A DNA stretch of 10,932 nucleotides, taken from NCBI GenBank assembly GCA_031285415.1, contig JAITWF010000019.1, forward strand, positions 1-10,932, written 5' to 3'. Positions 1-5,855 of this stretch are shown here, one piece after another. The stretch's first letter is position 1. Each line of letters starts with the position of its first letter. The position numbers were made by a program, and so were the translations under genes. Origin of the DNA: Deferribacteraceae bacterium (GTDB lineage: Bacteria; Chrysiogenota; Deferribacteres; Deferribacterales; JAISNW01). The notes under the pieces are model-generated. The model did not search any database and was not told the origin of the DNA. It was given only the letters and a program-made list of their open reading frames with translations.

Positions 1-1
1 A

Positions 2-1105
2 GGCGTTATGACCGCCGTTAAGAATGTAAACACCGTTATAGCCGACGAGCTAGACGGCGTTAGCGTGCTTGACCAGAAGATGATCGACGAGATCATGATC
101 GACCTCGATGGCACCCCAAACAAAGCTAAACTTGGCGCAAACGCTATCCTTGGCGTATCTATGGCGTGCGCAAGAGCTGGAGCAGAGGAGCTTGGAATCC
201 CACTATATCGCTATCTCGGAGGGCCTTTTGCCCACGTGCTACCTGCACCGATGATGAATATTATAAATGGCGGAAAACACGCCGATAATAACGTTGATAT
301 GCAAGAGTTTATGATTATGCCACTTGGCGCAGATACATTCAGAGAGGCTCTTCGTATGGGCGTTGAGACGTTCCACAGCCTCAAAAAGGTACTGCAAGAT
401 AAAGGTATGAATACCGCAGTTGGCGACGAGGGCGGCTTCGCACCAAACTTATCATCAAACGAAGAGGCCATCCAAGTGATCATACAGGCTATCGAAAAGG
501 CAGGATACAAGCCAGGCGAACAGATCATGATCGCTATGGACTCTGCATCTAGCGAGTTCTACTCTGATGGCAAATATACAATGGCAGCAGAGAAGCAGCC
601 TATCAAAACAGTCGACGAGATGGTTGAGTACTACTCATATCTCTGCAACAAGTACCCTATTATATCGATCGAAGATGGTCTATATGAGGACGACTGGGCT
701 GGCTGGAAGAAGCTTACCGACGCACTCGGCAAGAAGGTGCAGCTTGTGGGCGACGATCTATTCGTGACGAACTCTGAACGCCTCATGAAAGGTATCAAGC
801 AGGGCGTTGCAAACTCGATCCTCGTGAAGGTAAACCAGATCGGTACTATCACAGAGACGCTCGACGCTATCGAAAAGGCGAAGAGAGCAGGATATACATG
901 CGTTATCTCTCACCGTAGCGGCGAAACAGAGGATACAACTATTGCAGACCTTGCAGTGGCTGTAAACGCTGGGCAGATCAAGACTGGCGCACCATCTAGA
1001 ACTGATCGTGTTGCGAAGTATAACCAACTCCTTCGTATCGAAGATGAACTGATCGGGCAGAGCCTATATGAAGGCTTCGGCGCATTCTATAATATCAAGA
1101 AGTAA
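2..1105 (+). CDS. eno: Enolase (2-phosphoglycerate dehydratase), 5' end missing
   Basis: Enolase interconverts 2-phosphoglycerate and phosphoenolpyruvate in glycolysis and gluconeogenesis, in the cytoplasm. The frame is open from base 2 to the stop at 1103-1105. About 365 residues are visible against roughly 415-430 for the family, so some 50-65 N-terminal residues lie before the window; the ATG at base 8 is an internal methionine (GVMTAVKNVN). Counting from that methionine, the visible active-site elements are GDEGGFAPN with catalytic E141, metal ligands D178 (MDSASSEF), E222 (SIEDG) and D249 (VGDDL), catalytic K274 (LVKVNQIG), the SHRSGETEDT loop near 301-310, and K325 in KTGAPSR. No key residue is missing. 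A hairpin terminator follows the stop directly, so this is probably the last gene of its transcription unit. Identification is very secure. Confidence 0.98.
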   Translation, partial: GVMTAVKNVNTVIADELDGVSVLDQKMIDEIMIDLDGTPNKAKLGANAILGVSMACARAGAEELGIPLYRYLGGPFAHVLPAPMMNIINGGKHADNNVDMQEFMIMPLGADTFREALRMGVETFHSLKKVLQDKGMNTAVGDEGGFAPNLSSNEEAIQVIIQAIEKAGYKPGEQIMIAMDSASSEFYSDGKYTMAAEKQPIKTVDEMVEYYSYLCNKYPIISIEDGLYEDDWAGWKKLTDALGKKVQLVGDDLFVTNSERLMKGIKQGVANSILVKVNQIGTITETLDAIEKAKRAGYTCVISHRSGETEDTTIADLAVAVNAGQIKTGAPSRTDRVAKYNQLLRIEDELIGQSLYEGFGAFYNIKK

Positions 1106-1137
1106 GATAAAGGGGGCGTAACAGCCCCCCATCTTTT
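1106..1137 (+). terminator. Probable Rho-independent terminator after eno
   Basis: GGGGGC (1112-1117) pairs perfectly with GCCCCC (1124-1129) around the 6-base loop GTAACA. GAT (1106-1108) and ATC (1131-1133) can extend the stem across an internal mismatch. A short CTTTTC tract follows. The T-run is only four bases, so readthrough into the toxin-antitoxin genes 16 bases further on is possible. Confidence 0.75.
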
Positions 1138-1153
1138 CAGATAGAGGGTAAAT

Positions 1154-1378
1154 ATGTTAACATCATACACAATAATGCTCGATGAAAACCAAGAGGCACT
1201 CATAGCTGAATATGCCACAATATCGGGTAAATCTGTATCAGATTTTATGTTAAATATGACTCTTGAAGCTATTGAAGATGCCAAAGACCTCAAACTTTGG
1301 AGAGAGGCAAAGGCAGAGTTTGATAAAGATCCAGTAACATATAGCAACGATGAAATCATGAAGGAATTCGGGCTTTAA
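1154..1378 (+). CDS. relB: RelB/DinJ-like ribbon-helix-helix antitoxin
   Basis: This 74-residue acidic protein is probably the antitoxin of a type II toxin-antitoxin pair. The N-terminal 45 or so residues (YTIMLDENQEALIAEYATIS, then SVSDFMLNMTLEAIEDA) have the strand-helix-helix pattern of ribbon-helix-helix antitoxins that bind their own operator. The C-terminal part (LWREAKAEFDKDP, then YSNDEIMKEFGL) resembles the toxin-wrapping tail of RelB/DinJ-type antitoxins. A GAGG ribosome-binding site at 1144-1147 sits 6 bases before the ATG. Its stop codon overlaps the next start (TAATG), the usual coupling that lets antitoxin be made first. Autoregulation by the complex is known for the family and is inferred here; no operator was identified. 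Assignment rests on length, fold pattern and the RelE-like neighbour. Confidence 0.85.
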   Translation: MLTSYTIMLDENQEALIAEYATISGKSVSDFMLNMTLEAIEDAKDLKLWREAKAEFDKDPVTYSNDEIMKEFGL

Positions 1379-1644
1379 TGGCTTGGATATTGGAATATTC
1401 CGATAAAGCACGAAAACAGCTTCGCAAGCTTGATCCTACACAACAAAAAATAATCCTATCATGGATGAATAAAAATATTAGCGGATCTAAAAATCCACGT
1501 ATTCATGGAAAGGGGCTTACATCAAATCACTCAGGTGAATGGCGATATCGTATTGGCGACTATAGAGTTCTTTGCGATATTCAGGATGATAAACTTATCG
1601 TATTAGCATTTCATATAGAACACAGAAACAAAGTGTATAAATGA
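1378..1644 (+). CDS. relE: RelE-family mRNA interferase toxin
   Basis: This 88-residue basic protein matches the RelE/ParE toxin fold: an N-terminal EYSDKARKQLRKLD helix, then W55RYRIGDYRVLCDI and a C-terminal LIVLAFHIEHRNKVYK strand. RelE toxins cut mRNA in the ribosomal A site. The basic cluster R56, R58, R63 and the terminal H82, R83, Y87 sit where RelE carries its catalytic Arg/Lys/Tyr residues, so an mRNase activity is more likely than a ParE-type gyrase activity, although the sequence alone cannot exclude the latter. Its ATG overlaps the antitoxin stop by one base. The pair is visibly richer in A+T than eno and the peptidase gene on either side, which fits horizontal acquisition. The gene looks intact. 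Confidence 0.9.
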   Translation: MAWILEYSDKARKQLRKLDPTQQKIILSWMNKNISGSKNPRIHGKGLTSNHSGEWRYRIGDYRVLCDIQDDKLIVLAFHIEHRNKVYK

Positions 1645-1680
1645 ATCTTAATTGACTAAAATAAAAGGATACAACAATAT

Positions 1681-2778
1681 ATGACAACTTACGAGCAGAA
1701 ACTTGCTAGCCTACTTTGCGGATACAGCCTGAATATTAAAAAAGATGACCTTGTGCTGATACGTGGCGAGGTATGCGCCGAGCCGCTTATAAAGGCGTGT
1801 TTCAAGGAGGTGCTACTTCGTGGTGGACACCCACTTGTGCGCATGAGCTTCTCCGATCAGAACGCCCTATTCTTTCAGCATGGCAGCGATCATCAGTTCT
1901 CTTACGTATCCCTTGTAGACAAGATTCAGGCGGAGACTGTTGCCGCACAGATCAGTATAGATTCTACCGATAACTCAAAACAGCTCACAAACGCCGATCC
2001 TGCAAAGGTTGCAATACAGCAGAAGGTGCGTGGCGATCTGCGAGAGATAATGTTTGAACGAGAGGATAAGGGTGAGTTTGTCTGGGTTATCGCACCCTAC
2101 CCCACCCCATCGATGGCGCAAGATGCAGAGATGTCCTTTACAGAGTACTCGGATTTCGTCTATAATGCCTGTAAATTAAATGAAAAGGATCCTATCGCTG
2201 CTTGGCAGGCGGTTGACAAGGCACAGGCCGAGATCGTAAAACGCCTTACAGGCACCAAAAAAGTGCATATAAAGGGGAAGAATACCGACCTAACCTTAGA
2301 CGTAGAGGGTAGGCTCTGGAGAAGCTGTTGTGGACAGCGAAATATGCCAGACGGAGAGGTGTTTACAAGCCCTGTTGAGAATAGTGCCACAGGGGAGATC
2401 TACTTTGATATCCCTACAAACTATAACGGCGTCGAGGCGAACGGCGTATATCTACGTCTAGAGGCTGGCAAGGTTGTTGAAGCTAGAGCAGATAAAGGTC
2501 AAGATTTCCTTTTAAAGATGTTAGGGACAGATGACGGCGCAAAATTTGTTGGCGAGATAGCGTTCGGATTGAACGATAATATACAGAAACCGAGCAAAAA
2601 TATCCTATTCGACGAGAAGATCGGGCAGACGATGCATATGGCGATCGGTGCCTCATACCCTGAAACTGGCGGCAAGAATAAATCCGCCCTTCATTGGGAT
2701 CTGATAAAGGATATGAAGAGTAATAGTACCGTTGAATTGGATGGTAAATTAGTGTATAAAGATGGAAAGTTTGTATAA
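1681..2778 (+). CDS. M29-family metallo-aminopeptidase
   Basis: This 365-residue cytoplasmic enzyme belongs to the M29 (AmpS/AmpT, thermophilic) aminopeptidase family, which removes N-terminal residues from peptides using two metal ions. The N-terminal half (EPLIKACFKEVLLRGGHPLVRM, residues 34-55) is the family's alpha/beta domain. The metal ligands are recognisable in order: E226 in GEVFTSPVENS, E292 in GEIAFGLND, E312 and H319 in DEKIGQTMHMAIG, then H338 and D340 in SALHWDLIKD. The E226-E292 spacing of 66 matches the family. It is shorter than the usual 400 or so residues, and the loop between H319 and H338 appears trimmed. The ATG at 1681 follows an AAAAGGA stretch about 10 bases upstream. 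The stop codon lies at the edge of the large palindrome before hypC. Physiological substrate is unknown. Confidence 0.93.
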   Translation: MTTYEQKLASLLCGYSLNIKKDDLVLIRGEVCAEPLIKACFKEVLLRGGHPLVRMSFSDQNALFFQHGSDHQFSYVSLVDKIQAETVAAQISIDSTDNSKQLTNADPAKVAIQQKVRGDLREIMFEREDKGEFVWVIAPYPTPSMAQDAEMSFTEYSDFVYNACKLNEKDPIAAWQAVDKAQAEIVKRLTGTKKVHIKGKNTDLTLDVEGRLWRSCCGQRNMPDGEVFTSPVENSATGEIYFDIPTNYNGVEANGVYLRLEAGKVVEARADKGQDFLLKMLGTDDGAKFVGEIAFGLNDNIQKPSKNILFDEKIGQTMHMAIGASYPETGGKNKSALHWDLIKDMKSNSTVELDGKLVYKDGKFV

Positions 2779-2899
2779 AAATTCTTATATTAGCGCACCG
2801 CTTTGTTGTTTGAAAAAATCCAATCCTCATGTACCAGCAAGTACACTGCGGTTGTATTTTTTCAAGCCGCCTAGCGTTGCATCTAATCTAAGAATTTTT
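2777..2899. repeat. Long imperfect palindrome (dispersed-repeat type) between peptidase and hypC
   Basis: Nearly the whole intergenic gap is one inverted repeat centred near 2838. The outer arms 2777-2793 and 2883-2899 match at 16 of 17 bases. GCACCGCT (2795-2802) pairs with AGCGTTGC (2873-2880) with one mismatch. TTGAAAAAAT (2810-2819) pairs perfectly with ATTTTTTCAA (2856-2865), and GTAC (2831-2834) with GTAC (2841-2844) around CAGCAA. It starts inside the peptidase TAA and ends one base before AAGGAG, the hypC ribosome-binding site. On the minus strand, 2846-2790 reads VYLLVHEDWIFSNNKAVR then stop, a string I recall from short spurious hypothetical proteins in several proteobacterial genomes; that is memory, not a search. 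It could act as a mobile palindromic element, a bidirectional terminator or an RNA-stabilising hairpin. Confidence 0.85.
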
Positions 2900-2912
2900 T
2901 AAGGAGAAAAGG

Positions 2913-3137
2913 ATGTGCGTAGGAATACCAGCTCGCATTGAAGAGTGCGACGAGATATCGGCGATAGTTGACTTGACTGGCACCAGACGAGAGATCTCGA
3001 TGATGATGTTAGATGGAGAGGCAAAGCCTGGCGATTGGGTGCTTGTGCATGCTGGATACGCCGTCACCCTACTTGATCCCGACGAGGCACAGGAGACGTT
3101 ACGTTTGATGGTAGAAATGGCGAACCATGCAGATTAA
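2913..3137 (+). CDS. hypC: HypC family [NiFe]-hydrogenase maturation chaperone
   Basis: This 74-residue protein begins MCVGIPARI, the HypC signature in which Cys2 (after removal of Met1) holds the iron of the nascent Fe(CN)2CO group and contacts the hydrogenase large-subunit precursor. The small OB-like barrel follows, including the conserved GDWVLVHAGYAVTLLDPDEA segment with H46. HypC works with HypD as the scaffold where HypE delivers cyanide ligands. An AAGGAG site (2901-2906) sits 6 bases before the ATG and directly after the palindrome. The gene overlaps hypD by 11 bases, so the two partners are likely made in coupled amounts. Length is normal for the family. HupF or HybG paralogues share the fold, but adjacency to hypD and hypE favours HypC. 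Confidence 0.96.
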   Translation: MCVGIPARIEECDEISAIVDLTGTRREISMMMLDGEAKPGDWVLVHAGYAVTLLDPDEAQETLRLMVEMANHAD

Positions 3138-4224
3138 TGATATCTTCAACAATAAAGAGGATGTGAAACAGATCCTTGCTGCGATACATGCGGAGGCTTC
3201 GCCAAACCGTACATATCGAATAATGGAGGTTTGCGGCACGCACACGATGTCGATCGCAAGGCATGGTCTCCCCTCCCTGTTGCCAAGCAATGTAAAGTTA
3301 GTCTCAGGCCCTGGCTGCCCAGTCTGCGTTACATCTCAGGCAGATATCGATAACTGTATCGATCTATCAGATCATCGGGATGTCACGATTACCACCTTCG
3401 GCGATATGCTGCGTGTGATGGGGACAGACCGCAAGAGCCTATATAGCGCAAAGGCGGAGGGTGCAGACGTTCGTATTATCTACTCGCCGCTCGATACCAT
3501 CGCTATGGCGAAGGCAAACCCTGATAGGAAGCATATCTTCATCGCTGTAGGCTTTGAAACCACCGCCCCGATGGCAGCAGGGCTTGTGAAGATGGCTCAC
3601 GCCGAAGGTCTAAATAATATCTCGATCCTCTCGATGTGTAAAACTATGCCGCAGGCGTTTCACCTACTTCTAACAGATGATACCGCCGCAATAGATGGAT
3701 TTCTATGCCCTGGCAACGTTAGCGTCGTCACAGGGCTTTCGATATATGAGCCTATAGTAAAAGCTAATAAAGCGGCTGTAGTCGCTGGATTTGAGCCGAT
3801 GGATATATTATCATCTGTATTAGAGATAATCAGACAGGTAAATAGCGGCAACTTTAGCGTTATGAACAACTACCTGCGAGCGTGCAAAGCCGAGGGAAAC
3901 TTGAAGGCGCAAGCGCTTATTAACGAGATTTTTATCCCTGCTGATTCACGGTGGCGTGGGCTTGGAGTGCTTCCAAATAGTGGGCTAGCTGTGCGAGACG
4001 AGTACGCTATCCACGATGCCGCAAAGGTCTTTAACCTCGATCCAAACCGTGAAGAGCGACCTACAGCCTGCAAATGTGGCGATATCTTGAAGGGGAAGAT
4101 CTTGCCGAAAGATTGCCCCCTCTTTGCAACTAAATGTACCCCTGAAAGTGCCGTGGGCCCTTGTATGGTCTCATCCGAAGGGGCGTGCGCAGCGCATTAC
4201 AAATACTCATTGAGGAACTCATAA
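3127..4224 (+). CDS. hypD: HypD, Fe(CN)2CO assembly scaffold for [NiFe]-hydrogenase
   Basis: HypD is an iron-sulfur protein that, with HypC, holds the Fe(CN)2CO group while cyanide from HypE is attached. The 365 residues are the usual length. Visible motifs are MEVCGTHT with C36, GPGCPVC with C64 and C67, the GFETTAP segment (142-148), VVAGFEPMD (218-226) and WRGLGV (276-281). The cysteine-rich C-terminal domain, thought to carry the [4Fe-4S] cluster, has C315, C317, C330, C337, C346 and C354 (ACKCG, DCPLF, CTPE, GPCMVSSEGAC). One oddity is N197: the segment reads PGNVSVVTG, whereas E. coli HypD has PGHVS as I recall it. The ATG lies inside the hypC 3' end and the stop overlaps the hypE start, so all three are coupled. 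Confidence 0.97.
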   Translation: MQINDIFNNKEDVKQILAAIHAEASPNRTYRIMEVCGTHTMSIARHGLPSLLPSNVKLVSGPGCPVCVTSQADIDNCIDLSDHRDVTITTFGDMLRVMGTDRKSLYSAKAEGADVRIIYSPLDTIAMAKANPDRKHIFIAVGFETTAPMAAGLVKMAHAEGLNNISILSMCKTMPQAFHLLLTDDTAAIDGFLCPGNVSVVTGLSIYEPIVKANKAAVVAGFEPMDILSSVLEIIRQVNSGNFSVMNNYLRACKAEGNLKAQALINEIFIPADSRWRGLGVLPNSGLAVRDEYAIHDAAKVFNLDPNREERPTACKCGDILKGKILPKDCPLFATKCTPESAVGPCMVSSEGACAAHYKYSLRNS

Positions 4225-5207
4225 TGAAGATAACTCTCTCCGCTGGTGGCGGCGGCAAAGCGATGAACGAACTCCTTTCAGGGCTCATCTTGAAACATTT
4301 CAAGAATAAAGAGCTACATGAGATGAGAGATGCCTCATATATAGAATGCCCTGAAAAGGCGGTATTCTCGACCGATTCATTCGTTGTCACCCCTGAATTC
4401 TTCCCCGGTGGCGATATTGGTAAACTTGCTGTAGCTGGCACCACAAATGACCTCGCCTGCTCTGGAGCCACCCCACTCTATCTTAGCTGTGGGCTTGTGA
4501 TCCCCGAAGGATACGATAGAGACGACCTCGACAAGATCTTAGGCTCTATGGCAGAGGCGGCGGCGTACGCTGGGGTAGAGATCGTTACAGGCGATACAAA
4601 GGTGGTGCCACGTGGCGACCTGCGTGGACTCATGATAAACACCGCTGGAATCGGCAGACTGGAGAATAGATGGAACGACTACCCCAATGTAAAGGTTGGT
4701 GATAGAGTTATTATCACCTCCGATATAGCACGTCATGGCGTGGCAGTATTTCTAGCACGAGAGGAGCTTGGCTTCTCTGGATCGATTGAATCTGATTGCA
4801 ATGTTCTTTGCAAAATGTTAAAAGATATTCAAGGAGAGGATGTGCATTTCGTACGAGATGCGACCAGAGGCGGTGTAGCGGCGGTTCTGAACGAATTAGC
4901 TGATCACACTGGGCTTGGGTTCATGTTAAACGAGGGCGACATTCCACTCCGTCAAGATGTGGCGCACTTCTGCGATACACTTGGGTTTGATCCTTTAGCA
5001 GTTGCAAATGAGGGCGCACTCGTTATTATAGCGGGCGCAGAATCAGCTGAACGCATTGTAAATACAATAAAAGAGCATAGCGCAGGCAAGGCGGCGGCAG
5101 TTTGTGGGATCGTAACCGATAAGAAGGGTGTCACACTTGAGACCAATATCGGAGGAAAGAGATATGTTGAAATGCCGCTTGGTGAAATTTTGCCTCGTAT
5201 CTGTTAG
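4224..5207 (+). CDS. hypE: HypE, carbamoyl dehydratase for hydrogenase cyanide ligands
   Basis: HypE dehydrates the thiocarbamate that HypF places on its C-terminal cysteine, giving a thiocyanate that is passed to the HypC-HypD iron. The protein is 327 residues and ends PRIC, with the essential terminal Cys327. The N-terminal PurM/AIR-synthase-like ATP-binding half shows DSFVVTPEFFPGGDIGKLA and AGTTNDLACSGATP; the later part has DATRGGVAAVLNE and ANEGALVI. The early loop reads SAGGGGKAM where many homologues have a HGSGG-like sequence. I chose the ATG at 4224, which overlaps the hypD TAA by one base and has GAGG at 4212-4215. An in-frame upstream ATG at 4161 would lie inside hypD and add 21 unrelated residues. 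No hypA, hypB or hypF is present in the window. Confidence 0.97.
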   Translation: MKITLSAGGGGKAMNELLSGLILKHFKNKELHEMRDASYIECPEKAVFSTDSFVVTPEFFPGGDIGKLAVAGTTNDLACSGATPLYLSCGLVIPEGYDRDDLDKILGSMAEAAAYAGVEIVTGDTKVVPRGDLRGLMINTAGIGRLENRWNDYPNVKVGDRVIITSDIARHGVAVFLAREELGFSGSIESDCNVLCKMLKDIQGEDVHFVRDATRGGVAAVLNELADHTGLGFMLNEGDIPLRQDVAHFCDTLGFDPLAVANEGALVIIAGAESAERIVNTIKEHSAGKAAAVCGIVTDKKGVTLETNIGGKRYVEMPLGEILPRIC

Positions 5208-5433
5208 TGTGTTAGTGCTGGTTGCATGTGCATCCACGGGTGAAAAGTTGACCGACAAGAAGTGTAGCACTAAATGCCACACGACCGAAAAGGTGTATAA
5301 TAAAGCATATATGCCAAATCAGTGGAAACAGACTATTATAAGCATGAAGCGGTTTGGTGTAAAGGTGACCGCCGAAGAGGAGAAGCAGATCTTGGACTTT
5401 TTAGTTGCAGAACATGGATATGTGAGTAAATGA
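5164..5433 (+). CDS. Small mono-haem c-type lipoprotein
   Basis: This 89-residue protein starts with a lipoprotein signal peptide: basic MLKCRLVK, a hydrophobic stretch to V20, then lipobox LVAC with C22. It is therefore probably exported, lipidated and anchored facing the periplasm. The mature part has one covalent haem motif, C34-STK-C37-H38, followed by a helical segment (QWKQTIISMKRFGVKVTAEEEKQILDFLVAEHGY) of the kind that closes small class I cytochromes; M61 could be the second haem ligand. The start at 5164 has GGAGG at 5151-5155, 8 bases upstream, which decides it over an ATG at 5128. The first 44 bases overlap the 3' end of hypE, and the stop overlaps the hisI start. An electron-transfer role is inferred; partner unknown. 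Confidence 0.85.
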   Translation: MLKCRLVKFCLVSVSVLVLVACASTGEKLTDKKCSTKCHTTEKVYNKAYMPNQWKQTIISMKRFGVKVTAEEEKQILDFLVAEHGYVSK

Positions 5434-5759
5434 CGCCAAAGAATTGTAAAGCTGATATCGATTGGACGAAAAATCCACTAATCCCTGTCGTAGTGCAGAA
5501 CGCCGACGACAGGGAGGTGGTTATGCTTGCATATGCAAACGCCGAAGCGCTAGAGCTATCGCTCACCACTGGATACGCCCACTACTACTCTCGCTCGAGG
5601 CAGAGCCTCTGGAAGAAGGGGGAAACAAGCGGACACCTTCAAGAGATCGTGGAGATAAAGCTTGATTGCGACTGCGATTCTCTGCTATATATAGTAAAAC
5701 AACACGGCGTAGCCTGTCATACAGGCGAAAAGAGTTGCTTTTATTCGAATATTATATAG
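5430..5759 (+). CDS. hisI: Phosphoribosyl-AMP cyclohydrolase
   Basis: HisI opens the adenine ring of phosphoribosyl-AMP, the third step of histidine biosynthesis, in the cytoplasm. The 109-residue protein is a stand-alone cyclohydrolase; the HisE pyrophosphohydrolase domain of fused HisIE proteins is absent. Motifs are MLAYANAEAL (32-41), SRSRQSLWKKGETSGHLQ (54-71), the metal-binding D79-C-D-C-D83 cluster, and ACHTGEKSCF with C96 and C103. Together C80, C96 and C103 are the expected zinc ligands and the aspartates the magnesium site. The ATG overlaps the lipoprotein stop as ATGA, so it is coupled to the hyp operon, yet it has no obvious functional tie to hydrogenase maturation. The gene looks complete, and identification is secure. 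Confidence 0.97.
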   Translation: MTPKNCKADIDWTKNPLIPVVVQNADDREVVMLAYANAEALELSLTTGYAHYYSRSRQSLWKKGETSGHLQEIVEIKLDCDCDSLLYIVKQHGVACHTGEKSCFYSNII

Positions 5760-5775
5760 AAGATGTCACTATGTA

Positions 5776-5793
5776 GCAAAACCACGCTTTTGC
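5776..5793. repeat. Small hairpin downstream of hisI
   Basis: GCAAAA (5776-5781) pairs with TTTTGC (5788-5793) around the loop CCACGC. No T-run follows, so a terminator role is weak. It occupies the first half of the 96-base gap between hisI and pilM. Confidence 0.4.
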
Positions 5794-5820
5794 GGAAGAG
5801 TGTCCTTATTTAGGGGGGCA

Positions 5821-5854
5821 TACGGGGGGAGCCTGCTCCAACCCGTACGGGGTT
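5821..5854 (+). promoter_or_regulatory. Overlapping, mutually exclusive hairpins at the pilM start
   Basis: TACGGG (5821-5826) and GGAGC (5828-5832) pair with GCTCC (5835-5839) and CCCGTA (5842-5847) around a 2-base turn, interrupted only by G5827 and AA 5840-5841. Alternatively AACCC (5840-5844) pairs with the GGGTT at 5850-5854 around GTAC, apart from one extra G. The second form would bury GGGG (5849-5852), the only purine-rich candidate ribosome-binding site, which sits 3 bases before the pilM ATG at 5856. The first form leaves that G-run largely free. This could be a translational switch, or simply a copy of a dispersed GC-rich palindromic repeat. Confidence 0.5.
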
Positions 5855-5855
5855 T

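Noticed and set aside
1088..1093. Perfect TATAAT at the end of enolase as a promoter for the toxin-antitoxin pair
   Set aside because: No acceptable -35 sequence lies 16-18 bases upstream, and a transcript starting there would run straight into the terminator hairpin.
2483..2830. 115-residue minus-strand frame across the peptidase 3' end and palindrome
   Set aside because: It is antisense to a clear coding gene, has no family resemblance and runs into the palindrome.
4161..4223. Upstream ATG extending HypE by 21 residues
   Set aside because: It lies inside hypD, the added residues do not resemble HypE, and the ATG at 4224 has a good ribosome-binding site and the typical TAATG overlap.
5128..5163. 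Upstream ATG for the haem lipoprotein
   Set aside because: It would put 12 charged residues before the signal peptide, whereas GGAGG lies 8 bases before the ATG at 5164.
5776..5793. Rho-independent terminator after hisI
   Set aside because: The 6-bp stem is not followed by a T-run on either strand, so it is kept only as a small hairpin.
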